Assembly: GCA_012274445.1 (NCBI GenBank)
Contig: JAAROD010000093.1
Span: 186,001-250,000 of the forward strand
Source: Sclerotiophoma versabilis
Lineage: Eukaryota; Ascomycota; Dothideomycetes; Pleosporales; Didymellaceae
Reading direction: 5' to 3'
Length of the DNA: 64,000 nt
In this document: one piece after another, positions 53,429-62,421 of the stretch
Layout of the letters: each line of letters begins with the position of its first letter
How positions within the stretch are numbered: position 1 is the stretch's first letter
Notes under the pieces: model-generated
Databases searched by the model: none
Told to the model about the DNA's origin: nothing
The model's input: the letters and a program-made list of their open reading frames with translations, nothing else
Program-made: the position numbers and the translations under genes

Positions 53429-56400
53429 AACACCCCCACAACACCCTAGCCTACGACAGGCATCAACAGCCCAGCCCACCAAGCAAACAACTTCGTGTAT
53501 GCTGGGCCAATGTTAGCAGGAGCTCACCTTGGCACATCACAATACTAGAGGCGGCTTTTCAGAAGGGCATAGATGTTGTGTGTGTTCAAGAGCCTTTTAC
53601 ATGTGCTAACTCCAGAACTTCTACACACCCTGGCTTTACACACCTAGCACCTATCAGCACATGGGACAACCCTAATACGCCAGGATCAGCCCGCCCTAGG
53701 GTAATGACATACATCCGCAAAGGACACCGCCTACGATACCAGGCTAGAGAGAGCCTCCACCACCCAGACATGCTCTGGGCTGTAGTAAATGGAGTGGCGA
53801 TACTTAACTGTTACAGACAACCACACACCCCGCACGTTATTCAGTACGTCACACATCTTATACCTCCTCAACTCTGCCTTGTGGGAGGAGACTTTAATGC
53901 TAGACATGAATCCTTTGAGCCTACCATCACTGCAGCCAACGGAGGTGTGGAGCTAGCCGGATGGGCTGCTAGCGCTTCTATGGACTACATCGGTGTGCCA
54001 GGGCAGCCAACACACTGCGCTGGCCACGTCCTTGACCTTACCTTCTCTAACATCCCATTCGCCCACTCTGCTGTTGATGCTAGCATGCACAGCGGCTCAG
54101 ACCACGAGACAATAGTAACTTTTGTGCCTCTCTCCACTCCAGGCACTCCGCACCTAGAACAGCACCACTACAGAGTCCCAGAGGCAAGCCTACCTAAGTT
54201 TACTGGGCTAGTAGAAATAGGTGTCCAAAACATCCCAGACCCGCTTGCAACACAGGATACAGGACAACTAGATGAATGCGTCACGCTGCTCACAGAGACT
54301 ATACAGCACTCCGTTCAGACAGCAGGCAAGCTCAACCGCAAGGAAGGCCGCGCTGCACCATGGTGGACCAAGGAGTGCAAGACTGCCTACCAGACCTACA
54401 AGCATGCTAGACAGCTCTGCTCTGACAGTCTACAGGAAGAGAGACAGGCCTTCAAGACTACAGTCCGACAGGCGAAAAGGCAGTACTGGAGGCATGTCAT
54501 TGACAACGCCAAGGACGATAAGGACCTGTTCAAGATCATTGCCTGGCACAAGCTCACACCAGAGAACCAGGACAGTCCTCTCATTGTCAACAACAGGACA
54601 ATATCAGACCCCCTAGAGAAGGCAGAGGCCCTTCGAGAAGAAGTCCTCAACCGGTACACAGCAGAGGATGACCTTGGGCACTGCCCAGACCAGGAGAACG
54701 CAGACACCCTCCCATGGAGCACACACATCTCACTAGAGGAAGCTGAACGAAACACGGTAGGGGTCTCAAGCACCTCACCAGGCACTGATCGCTCTACTGT
54801 GCGACTACTCCGCGCCTGCTGGGCTCAGGCTGGGGAGCTCGTACGAAGGATCTTTCAGCGATGCCTTGAGCTCAACCACTTCCCAGCACAGTGGAAGCTC
54901 GCTGAGGTAGCCATGATACCTAAGGCAGGGAAGACAGACCGAACATCACCGCGCTCCTGGAGACCTATAGCGCTTCTCTCCTGCATTGGGAAGGGACTCG
55001 AACGAACAGTGGCTAGACGAATTGCATGGACCGCCATGACACACAAGATCCTCAGCCCCCAGCATGGCGGCGCGCTTCCAAAGCGCTCTGCAACTGACCT
55101 CACTGCAGCGTTCACCCACGACACTGAAGCCGCATGGGTACTTGGAAAACATGTCACTATGGTCACCCTTGATGTCCAAGGCGCCTTTGACGCGCTCCTC
55201 AAGAACCGCCTGCTACACCGTATGGCCCAGCAGGGCTGGTCACAAAGGACCATACTCTTTGTAGACTCATTCCTCACTGACCGGAGGGTCCAAGTTCGCC
55301 TTGGCCAGGTCACCACCCCTAGCTACCCTGTCGCCTGTGGCACACCCCAAGGGTCGCCTCTCTCTCCTGTCCTGTACACGCTGTATCTAGCTGAGCTACT
55401 ATCCATGGATACAGAACGGAGGTTTGGATACGCAGACGACATATGTCTATACCGGGCTTCACACTCTATGGACGACAACGTTGAGCTCCTAGCATCAGAC
55501 CTGAGGCAGATCAGAGCATGGGGAGAGGCCAACAAGGTCACTTTTGCTCCAGAAAAGCAGGAAATGATCCACCTGACCAGACAGCGGAGCAGCTATGCCC
55601 CTCCCTGTGTGGTAGATGAGCAGCTCACAATCCACCCTATCCTCCCAGGCGGAGAGCACAGCCAGCCAGCCCTGCGTTGGTTAGGAGTGTGGTTCGACCG
55701 CAGACTCACCTTTAGACGACATGTAGCCGCGCGCACTGCAAAAGCTGCCAAGGTAGCCTATCACATTCGCAGTCTGGCTAGGACTACCTATGGACCACCA
55801 GCCGGCTCCCTCCGCAAGGCTACTATTGCCTGTGTGTACCCATCGCTCCTATATGGGACCGAGTGCTGGTACAGAGGCCGCACCAAACAACCGCATACAC
55901 TTAAGCCAGACAGGCCACAAGAGGTCAGCGCCTATGTTGGATGGCACGTGGCTGCTATAGACAAGACACTGGCTATAGCAGCACGGGGCATTCTACCAGC
56001 GTGGAGAACAACCCCTACAGCTGCACTCTTCCGAGATGCTGGACTGCTACCAGCAGCAGTAGCACTAGAGCAAGCTAAACTCAGATTTGCAACCCATCTA
56101 CGCACCACAGATGCAGAACACCCCCTTACTAGACGCACATCGGTACATGTAGTAAACAGGGGCGTAAAAACTGGACAACCCCAGCGAGTCAAGACTAAAG
56201 TCCAACAGATGGCATCTCTTCTACCAGAGATTCCTAGGACTACACTCATAGCCCCTCACTACTCGACTGGCTGCCGAACAGACCCGACGCTCGGCATAGA
56301 CAAGAAGACTGCAGCTAAGGCTTTCAACCAATGGTGGGCCCAGCTCTCACCACTAGATGTCACTATCTTCTCAGATGGCTCTGAACAGTACACCAAGGAA

Positions 56401-57255
56401 GGAGAAAAGCGGGTCACCTACGGCTTTGCAGTGTATCAAGACGGAAAACAACTCCAGACTGGACGCGGATCACTCCACCCTACCTCACACGTCTTTGACG
56501 CTGAGGCAATAGGAGCGTGGAGAGGCCTCCAGCATACTATAAGACAACCAGCGCTTCGCACCCGCCGAATCTGGCTGTGCATAGACAGCACCTCAGTAAT
56601 TTGGTGCCTTAGGGGCGACGCACCCCCTACCTCTCAATGGGCCTTTCTGGAGTGCCATGGTGCCATGGAGACACACGACGTCTCTATCAAATGGGCCCCG
56701 GGACACCTAGGCATCGAAGGGAACGAGGCAGCAGACAGACTAGCCAACCTAGAAGCCCAGCACCCATCACCCGCAACTGGAAAAGCTGCCATGCCTACAC
56801 TCTCGGGCAACAAGTCAGTCGCCCGCAAGATACTACGGCACACACAACAGACCTGGTGGTCTGACAGGAAGACTAAGCTCTCAAAATGGTACAAGAGCTG
56901 GGACTTGGACTATGCGCCACGCAGCAGTCCAAAGGAGCTAGACCTACCAAGAGCCACCTTAGCCAGGCTACTCTCTATCCGATCTAGACATGGGGATTTC
57001 GCCTGGTATCATCGAAAGTACAGCCACAAGGATGCAAACCTCACCTGCTCATGCGGACAGGACAAGACACCAGAGCACCTCGCGCTCTGCCGCAAGACCC
57101 TAGGGAGCTTTAGCAGATGGCCACTTCGACCACCTATACCGCCGTCCAGCCAGGCCGATGGCCTAGCGTACACTGCAGTACTAATAAGGGAGCCAGAGGC
57201 CTTTGAAGCCTTTGTCAAACTTTCACAGTACTACACCAAGATCTGCCCCCGCTAG
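53422..57255 (+). CDS. LINE ORF2: endonuclease, reverse transcriptase, RNase H
   Basis: 1277 aa. Endonuclease (residues about 25-240): VVCVQEPF, VGGDFNARHE, SGSDHETIVTF. Reverse transcriptase (about 480-760): SWRPIALLSCIGKGLER, DVQGAFDALLKNRL, GTPQGSPLSPVLYTLYL and FGYADDICLY with Y670-A-D672-D673. RNase H (about 980-1110): SDGSE (D985), DAEAIGAW (E1028), CIDSTS (D1055), GNEAADRLAN (D1105). A CSCGQDKTPEHLALC knuckle is near the C-terminus. The domain order fits the I/Tad group of non-LTR elements, with the RNase H typical of fungal members. Every catalytic residue checked is present. It should cut the target, here seemingly a fixed site in transposase genes, and copy the LINE RNA into it. Confidence 0.95.
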   Translation: MLEHPHNTLAYDRHQQPSPPSKQLRVCWANVSRSSPWHITILEAAFQKGIDVVCVQEPFTCANSRTSTHPGFTHLAPISTWDNPNTPGSARPRVMTYIRKGHRLRYQARESLHHPDMLWAVVNGVAILNCYRQPHTPHVIQYVTHLIPPQLCLVGGDFNARHESFEPTITAANGGVELAGWAASASMDYIGVPGQPTHCAGHVLDLTFSNIPFAHSAVDASMHSGSDHETIVTFVPLSTPGTPHLEQHHYRVPEASLPKFTGLVEIGVQNIPDPLATQDTGQLDECVTLLTETIQHSVQTAGKLNRKEGRAAPWWTKECKTAYQTYKHARQLCSDSLQEERQAFKTTVRQAKRQYWRHVIDNAKDDKDLFKIIAWHKLTPENQDSPLIVNNRTISDPLEKAEALREEVLNRYTAEDDLGHCPDQENADTLPWSTHISLEEAERNTVGVSSTSPGTDRSTVRLLRACWAQAGELVRRIFQRCLELNHFPAQWKLAEVAMIPKAGKTDRTSPRSWRPIALLSCIGKGLERTVARRIAWTAMTHKILSPQHGGALPKRSATDLTAAFTHDTEAAWVLGKHVTMVTLDVQGAFDALLKNRLLHRMAQQGWSQRTILFVDSFLTDRRVQVRLGQVTTPSYPVACGTPQGSPLSPVLYTLYLAELLSMDTERRFGYADDICLYRASHSMDDNVELLASDLRQIRAWGEANKVTFAPEKQEMIHLTRQRSSYAPPCVVDEQLTIHPILPGGEHSQPALRWLGVWFDRRLTFRRHVAARTAKAAKVAYHIRSLARTTYGPPAGSLRKATIACVYPSLLYGTECWYRGRTKQPHTLKPDRPQEVSAYVGWHVAAIDKTLAIAARGILPAWRTTPTAALFRDAGLLPAAVALEQAKLRFATHLRTTDAEHPLTRRTSVHVVNRGVKTGQPQRVKTKVQQMASLLPEIPRTTLIAPHYSTGCRTDPTLGIDKKTAAKAFNQWWAQLSPLDVTIFSDGSEQYTKEGEKRVTYGFAVYQDGKQLQTGRGSLHPTSHVFDAEAIGAWRGLQHTIRQPALRTRRIWLCIDSTSVIWCLRGDAPPTSQWAFLECHGAMETHDVSIKWAPGHLGIEGNEAADRLANLEAQHPSPATGKAAMPTLSGNKSVARKILRHTQQTWWSDRKTKLSKWYKSWDLDYAPRSSPKELDLPRATLARLLSIRSRHGDFAWYHRKYSHKDANLTCSCGQDKTPEHLALCRKTLGSFSRWPLRPPIPPSSQADGLAYTAVLIREPEAFEAFVKLSQYYTKICPR

Positions 57256-57617
57256 CTCTTGCAGTCCTGCAACAGCAGCAAGCAATGCAGCACCTAGCAG
57301 TGGTAGGTCCAGCACAACAGCTGCAGTACTCCCCACCCGTCTACCTCTCTTACCCTTTCCCCTCACCCCTCCTCCCCCCTCTCCCTACGCGCACACATAC
57401 ATACTCACCCTCTCTCTCTCTCTTGGCACATAGATGCCTCAAAATGCAAGGAAATCACCTTATTGTACACACATCGCTCAGCCTCTCCAACTGGACGGGG
57501 AGCTGTAGTTCTGAAATGGTAGCAATACCCGCGCAGGCAAGAAATGCTTTCTAAGGTAGTGTGTCAGCACTGTAATTCCATAGCTTAGCACGTCGTATAT
57601 GCCCTTCGGGAGGCGAG
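57256..57617 (+). promoter_or_regulatory. LINE 3' UTR with pyrimidine tract
   Basis: Non-coding 3' region of copy B. It includes a CT-rich tract (about 57335-57425) and, from 57465 on, the 220-bp end shared with element A. The shared block probably contains the recognition structure for the LINE reverse transcriptase, since it is the part kept in the non-autonomous element. Mirrored at 32763-33124 in copy C. Confidence 0.6.
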
Positions 57618-58457
57618 ATGGCGGACTTAATCCCCATCAACAGACGTAAAATGAATACCAACCAACCAACCAACCCACCCAACGCCGACGTTATACTCAA
57701 CCGATTCAAATCACCAACTCCTCCACCTGTTACAACACCTCCACTACAAACTGGACCTTCAGCTGCACCAGAAGAGCCAAACTGGCTGAAAGCAAAGTCG
57801 TTATTACAGAGTGCTGTGAAGGAAGATAGTAGTAATGAGCTTGGGGCACTAGAACAGATCATTCACCAGCTTCGTGTGCAATTAGAGCTTGCACAGCATG
57901 AGCTAGATGGTATGAAAAAGGCTCTTGCAGAGAAGGAGAAGGCAAAGGATAAGAAGAAAGTATTACTGTTATACGCTCACGATGTTAAGTGGCATGGGGG
58001 AGCTAAGTGGTGGAGTCCTGGGTCAAAGAAGGAAGCTGACGCACGTGACGCTGCTAATAAAGCCTACCAAGAACAGGTAGAGGCTGAAAAAGCTACTCAG
58101 CGTGAGCTACAACACAACCAGAAGCTCCTCCGAGAAAAGCAGAAGCAAAAACAGCGTAAGAGGCGGGCAAGAGAGAAAGAAGAGCGTAAAAGAATCAAGG
58201 CTGTGAAGGCTGCTGAAGTAGCCAAACGCAAAGCTGAGAGAGAGCGTCTAAAGCAAGCTCACAACGCTGCTAAAGCTATACAATTGCCCCAAACAGGCAA
58301 GCGCAAAGCCTCACAGCAGCTGCAGTCAAATTTGACTAAGAAACGTGGTGGTGGTGCTGCGCGTAGTCGTCCTGTTGCCGACCAGCGTTCCCCAGCTCCC
58401 CCACCTACATACAACAGCCGTGGCCGCAAGATTGCTCTACCAAGTAGATTTGGGTGA
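57618..58457 (+). CDS. C-terminal half of transposase F1 with LINE-supplied ATG
   Basis: 279-aa frame. Residues 1-22 (MADLIPINRRKMNTNQPTN and the next three) are encoded by the LINE 3' end; from NADVILNRF on it is the natural continuation of the F1 transposase that stops at 50787. The part has an acidic linker, heptads (QLRVQLELAQHELDGMKK), GGAKWWSPGSKKEAD and a Lys/Arg/Glu-rich coiled coil, the typical tail of Fot1/pogo transposases, probably for multimerisation or nuclear import. The LINE-supplied ATG is in frame in context GAGATGG. In element A the equivalent position has an in-frame TAG after LIPIN. Whether the half is expressed is unknown. Confidence 0.8.
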   Translation: MADLIPINRRKMNTNQPTNPPNADVILNRFKSPTPPPVTTPPLQTGPSAAPEEPNWLKAKSLLQSAVKEDSSNELGALEQIIHQLRVQLELAQHELDGMKKALAEKEKAKDKKKVLLLYAHDVKWHGGAKWWSPGSKKEADARDAANKAYQEQVEAEKATQRELQHNQKLLREKQKQKQRKRRAREKEERKRIKAVKAAEVAKRKAERERLKQAHNAAKAIQLPQTGKRKASQQLQSNLTKKRGGGAARSRPVADQRSPAPPPTYNSRGRKIALPSRFG

Positions 58458-58565
58458 GACAATTTGTCGCATAGGTCTATAGACTGCTCCACCAAAATAT
58501 CTTGTAATAACAACTATTGTACGTGGCTCTATAGCCTCATTTTTGTGACGCCTGTAAAAGTGGTT

Positions 58566-58609
58566 GGGTGTGCAATGAGTGACCGTGCGCAATGAGTGAC
58601 CGTGCACGG
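58566..58609 (+). repeat. 44-bp right terminal inverted repeat of F1
   Basis: Ends in GACCGTGCACGG followed by TA (58610-58611). It is the inverted match of 49566-49609. Confidence 0.92.
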
Positions 58610-58619
58610 TAGCGGGGCT

Positions 58620-58669
58620 GTTGACGCCCGAGAACTTCTCACAACCAACATTACCAGTTGGGCGTCAAC
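58620..58669. repeat. 10-bp perfect inverted repeat with 30-bp loop
   Basis: GTTGACGCCC at 58620-58629 pairs with GGGCGTCAAC at 58660-58669, ten bases outside the F1 end. It may be a chance hairpin or the end of a small decayed element. Confidence 0.6.
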
Positions 58670-59116
58670 GCAAACGCATACATGTTCAGCACATTATTCA
58701 GTTACCTTACACAGCGAAGAGACACGCATTTTCTAAGTCCTAAGCCTAAATGTAAGTTTTCATCTTGTCTAAATCTGCAAAGCTACTGCCTGGCCTGCGA
58801 AGCGCCCTACAGTTCCGCAACATGACAGATATACAAGGTAACTAACACCATCTGTAGTGTAGCTTATACTGGTACTCCGTACCGCTTCCTGCGACTTGCT
58901 TGTCCCTCTGCCTACCACTCGAACCTTACATGCGCCCTTCGCAAATTCAGCAGACTGTGTACGAATCTACTTGAGGAAGACAGCTTATCAAGTTATAAGA
59001 CGACACGGTACACGGTGTAGGGAAGGTGGTAACAGGCTGCAGTGTTCTGCGACGGAACGCAGGCAGTGTACACACCGCAGATTGGGCGGAGAGATCAAAT
59101 TTCCATCTCATTGCAA
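58670..59116. other. spacer right of the transposon island
   Basis: No supported gene. On the minus strand I looked for the missing N-terminal part of the NLR that ends at 31770 and found stop codons in all frames, so the two flanks do not obviously belong to one gene. Confidence 0.4.
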
Positions 59117-59410
59117 ATGCCTGAGGTAATACTGTCTCGAGCTCATCAAAGAACCGAGTTGACGAGACGCAAGGCTGCACAAACCGTCAATGGGGAGTAC
59201 GAGGATATCGACTATCATATTTTCCAGGCGGTCGACTACAACAGACTCATGTCCTGGAAGGCTGATAAAAATGGTCATGGCAAGATAAGCGTTGGCGTGA
59301 GAGAAATGACGCAGCAAAAGGTGGAGGTGGACACGAACGACGCTACTCTGCCCAAAGGGCGAAGTGTAGTTGTTAACAAGATGCATTTTAAACTAGTTCG
59401 AGAGGACTAG
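59117..59410 (+). CDS. small hypothetical protein
   Basis: 97 aa from the ATG at 59117 (an earlier in-frame ATG lies at 59042). Not recognised. The composition is hydrophilic and protein-like (EYEDIDYHIFQAVDYNRLMSW, VDTNDATLPKGRSVVVNKMH), without signal peptide or membrane segment. It overlaps the end of the convergent F-box-like gene by a few bases. It could be the last exon of a longer gene. Confidence 0.35.
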   Translation: MPEVILSRAHQRTELTRRKAAQTVNGEYEDIDYHIFQAVDYNRLMSWKADKNGHGKISVGVREMTQQKVEVDTNDATLPKGRSVVVNKMHFKLVRED

Positions 59411-60459
59411 GGGAAACCTGCAGACCATACCTCTTGGCCCGTCTCGAAACTCATCATCACCTCCAGCTTGTAGTCATAGTTGCTGCTGTTTGGAGGAGAG
59501 ACCCTCGCGGCGCCAGTAGGCGAAACACCTGTGTCTTCTTCTATCTTCCTTAACTTGCTGTTCATCATTGCCGCGTAAAGGTAGTCTCCTAGTATCTTTT
59601 TCCACTCTTCAGCAAATGTCGTCGTTTTCGTCGTCTCCAGAATTGTAATTCCAAATGAAGAACATAGCCAGATTTCCAAGTTAAAGTCTTCACCCAAGTC
59701 GGATGGTAGACACAAGCGCAAGGCACGAGTAAGCAGAAGTTTCTCGGTACTTCTCATGTAGCTTGCTTGAACGCCTTTGTAGAGGAACTCCCCGAGATAC
59801 GATTCCATCTTGTCCAAGTTTGGCATGATAGCATACTTGGCGCTGAGTCCGTCCTCGTTATTGGTGCAACTCAGTCGTTTTAGCATATGTATATTAGCCA
59901 GAGCGATTGTCAGCCAGGCGTTGCGATCTTCAAGCCTTGGGATCCCGAGTGCTGCACGCGTCGTTGCACTTCCTGTGGCGCTTTAGTTCAACGTTCATAG
60001 AAAGAGAATATTCATACTTAGTTCGGCTATTGCATCCTGCCCACTATAAACAACATCTGTCGGGGAATGTTGAACAGGAAGACTTGGTACATCCGTGGCA
60101 TCTGTTGCAAAACACTTCATAGCGACTTCATGGAGTGCTGGAGGATGTGAAACTGTGGGCCACCATCCCTCGAGATCTTGTACAACTTCCCACCTGTTAA
60201 GCTGTGACATTTGTCGCATATTTAGCGATGAAATGATTAGAAGTAGCACATCCGGGCCTAGCCGCGTGAAAACAGTGACAGCAAGATTCTTTGCGCGACG
60301 TAGGATGCTCCGGGACGCTTCAGAACGGCCGCTCGATATTCCCTTTAGGATTCTGTTCCAACGTTTGGTATCATGAGTTGTAGGATAGTCGCACATGCCA
60401 TTCTCGTAGGCAGCCCTCTTTTTCTCAGCTTCTTTGATGAGTTGGTCGTGTTGTGGCAT
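59407..60459 (-). CDS. F-box-like hypothetical protein
   Basis: Two exons, 60459-60018 and 59972-59407, joined by a 45-nt intron (GTATGA...CACAG); spliced 1008 nt, 335 aa. Residues about 65-85 read LGPDVLLLIISSLNMRQMSQL, resembling a degenerate F-box. The second exon holds leucine-rich stretches (AWLTIALANIHMLKRLSC, LLLTRALRLCL) and LEIWLCSSFGITILE, like the diverse F-box/LRR proteins of ascomycetes. The in-frame join supports the model. A 16-bp minisatellite begins 26 bp upstream of the ATG. Function by analogy only: substrate recruitment to an SCF ligase. Confidence 0.55.
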
Positions 60460-60484
60460 TTCCAAAGCAAGAGGAGGTACAGAC

Positions 60485-60655
60485 AAGAGGAAGTAAAGGC
60501 AAGAGGAAGTAAAGGCAAGAGGAAGTAAAGGCAAGAGGAAGTAAAGGCAAGAGGAAGTAAAGGCAAGAGGAAGTAAAGGCAAGAGGAAGTAAAGGCAAGA
60601 GGAAGTAAAGGCAAGAGGAAGTAAAGGCAAGAGGAAGTAAAGGCAAGAGGAAGTT
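60485..60655 (+). repeat. 16-bp purine-rich minisatellite, about 11 copies
   Basis: Near-perfect head-to-tail copies of AAGAGGAAGTAAAGGC. The strand is almost pure purine. It lies directly upstream of the minus-strand F-box-like gene, in its promoter or leader. Minus-strand frames through it are open and encode Leu/Pro/Ser-rich repeats, which I consider artefacts of the repeat. Confidence 0.95.
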
Positions 60656-61652
60656 AAAACAGATTAAAAGTAAAGTTAAGGCTAAACGTAACGTGCGCTG
60701 TGCAATAGGCCCGCAATCAACCGCCAGCGTTGCTAGATTAGCTTATCAGCCCATTCCCAGCCCAGATAAAGCTAAGCGATCTGCACAACCTTGGCTCAGC
60801 CACCTTAGAGTGTACCATCGTGGTGATTGGTGGAGCGCATCTGCGAACAGGCCTACTCTCACAGTCTCGATTTTATTGAGTGCATTACACCGTGTACCGT
60901 CATTCGTTGCTACGACATCACGGCACGGGACAGCGGTCTCTGGCTAAGCAACTGACCTCCTTCGTGCGCGGAATAGGGCAGTTGAAGGGGCCGCGACAGT
61001 TGACAGGGTTTAGGGCTCAGCCAATCGGAACGAACGCCGGGTATCGCGGGCCCGTTTGAGATAGGCTGGTTTTCGTGGGGTTGGCCCGAGCGTGACATAT
61101 CGTTGTCAGAGGCCGGCGACCTTGTCGCGAGCCAGAAAGCAACGTCCGAGCCGGCAGTCTTGCCACTCCCCAAGATGCCTCTCCTATCAGACAGAATAAT
61201 GCGCAAGTCCAAATGGGCCAAGAAACCACAAAGAGTCACAATGATCAACGCAGCGGACGAGCTTGCATCATTGCAGTACTGGAATGGGCAAGTGATATGG
61301 CGGCATGTTGACCTGCCGCCTGGCGACTACAGTAGTGGATTCAATAATCCTTGTTTCATCTGCACCATGAATCTGTATCCCATGCCAAGTTGGCATTTCT
61401 GCTTGCTCGTAATTTGAAGTTTCGATAAAAGAAGGCCGATCAACCTGCCTGTCTGAGAAATCTTTTGATGACCTGCATCAGTGGGATGCAACAGGGGTAT
61501 GCGCGGTGCCCAATTCATCCAGAAGGATGTTGCAGAGGAACAAATACATCGTCCTTTGGTATTCCATGACCTCATTACGGAGCTGATAGCCTGCACAGCA
61601 CACGTGAAAGCTTCTGAAGGCTAAGGATATAAGCTCTCTTGCAGTACATCGA
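60656..61652. other. region without a clear gene
   Basis: A plus-strand frame at 61103-61417 (104 codons) has moderately protein-like content (KMPLLSDRIMRKSKWAKKPQ) but no domain or splice support. Nothing else stands out. Confidence 0.3.
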
Positions 61653-61895
61653 TTGTCCATCATACCAACAACACATCCTCCACCTCCCTCTATCACAAAC
61701 ACTTCTACAGAATCCGAACATCATGGTGGGTATTCCCTAGAGTCTGTCGAATTTGCTCGTCTGACAATAGAGAAGCCGGACGGCTCCAAGAGCGAGTATG
61801 CAGCATGCACAACATTTGGCTGTGACGGCCAGGACATTCGAAGGGGCCAGCAATGCCCTAAATGTGGTGTAACCCGTCCCGAGAATGACAACTAG
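61653..61895 (+). CDS. small hypothetical protein with zinc-ribbon-like cysteines
   Basis: 80 aa. The start is Thr/Pro/Ser-rich; the C-terminal half has CTTFGC then CPKCG (C-x4-C ... C-x2-C), which could bind one zinc ion. The middle (VEFARLTIEKPDGSKSEYA) looks structured. No signal peptide. Not a family I recognise; the first residues may be leader sequence and an upstream exon is possible. Confidence 0.4.
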   Translation: MSIIPTTHPPPPSITNTSTESEHHGGYSLESVEFARLTIEKPDGSKSEYAACTTFGCDGQDIRRGQQCPKCGVTRPENDN

Positions 61896-62421
61896 GCGGA
61901 TCATTCTCATATTGTCTCCGGATCAGCGAAGAAACTTGGGATGAAACTCGCTTGCAACTTCCATCAGTCTCTTCGTGATTGGCACAGACGCCGTCAGATA
62001 TGTAAAGAAGGTTATTTATTCACTCATCGACAGGCTGTGCTGAAATGCTCTATACTTGGCGTGATAGACTGTGAAGGCCATACACAGACCGCGCAAAGCA
62101 CTCCGTGTCAGCCACAAGGGTTTAGTAACAGAGCGCGTCTTGTACAACTAGCGGGCATCGTGCTCTAGAGTTGTCCAGAATTTAGGCACTTCGATGTGCT
62201 GTAGGATCCTGCAATTGCTCGAATGCTTGCTTGTTCGTGATCTTACTTTCTCATCGCATTGCACCTACACAAAGCACAAAGGGTCCAGTCATCGCGCCGA
62301 TTCCTACAGGTTATTCGATTTTAGCGATGGGTTGCAAGCATGCTCTAATTACAGTGCAAACAAGTGCATATAGTAAGGCTATGTATGGTATATGATCGAG
62401 CAATGCATTTGAATTATCGAA
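61896..62421. other. intergenic region
   Basis: No supported gene; AT content rises towards the right. It is the 3' flank of the APH-family gene. Confidence 0.4.

Larger units (their letters stand above)
51630..57686 (+). mobile_element. full-length Tad/I-type LINE, copy B
   Basis: Inserted directly behind element A, in the same orientation as the transposase. It starts GAACACCAACTTTT and ends in AATGAATACCAACCAACC repeats and the target sequence CCCACCCAACGCC (57674-57686). The same 13 bp precede it (51617-51629) and precede element A (50775-50787). There is no poly(A) tail. Both frames are intact and identical to copy C, so the copy is young or recently copied. Confidence 0.93.
49566..58609 (+). 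mobile_element. Fot1/pogo-like element F1 carrying two nested LINE-type insertions
   Basis: 9,044 bp bounded by identical 44-bp inverted repeats and TA on both sides (49564-49565 and 58610-58611). Removing the insertions at 50788-57686 leaves an element of about 2.1 kb with one transposase gene of 633 codons in frame, a normal size for the Fot1 group. Since both ends are intact, the 9-kb composite might still be moved if transposase is supplied. Confidence 0.88.
51630..58609 (+). repeat. right arm of the 6,980-bp inverted repeat
   Basis: Reverse complement of 31771-38750, separated from it by 12.9 kb. It comprises LINE copy B, the F1 C-terminal part and the right TIR. The outer boundary coincides with the TIR end and the inner one with the LINE 5' end. 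Confidence 0.93.

Noticed and set aside
54855..55316. Long antisense frames inside the LINE ORF2
   Set aside because: They mirror the coding strand of ORF2 in both copies and carry no known motif.
57256..57686. Poly(A)-tailed LINE end
   Set aside because: The end consists of CCAA repeats followed by the target sequence; no A-tract is present.
31771..58609. The whole island as one giant cargo-carrying element (Starship-like)
   Set aside because: I found no tyrosine recombinase (DUF3435 captain), and the outer ends are ordinary Fot1-type terminal repeats next to TA. The layout is explained by nested insertions and recombination.
58611..59000. Missing N-terminal part of the NLR on the other side of the island
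   Set aside because: The minus strand has stop codons in all frames close to the junction and no effector-domain motif, so a single insertion of the island into an intact NLR gene is not supported.
60425..60646. Leu/Pro/Ser-rich repeat proteins on the minus strand
   Set aside because: They are translations of the 16-bp minisatellite in different frames, with no support as genes.
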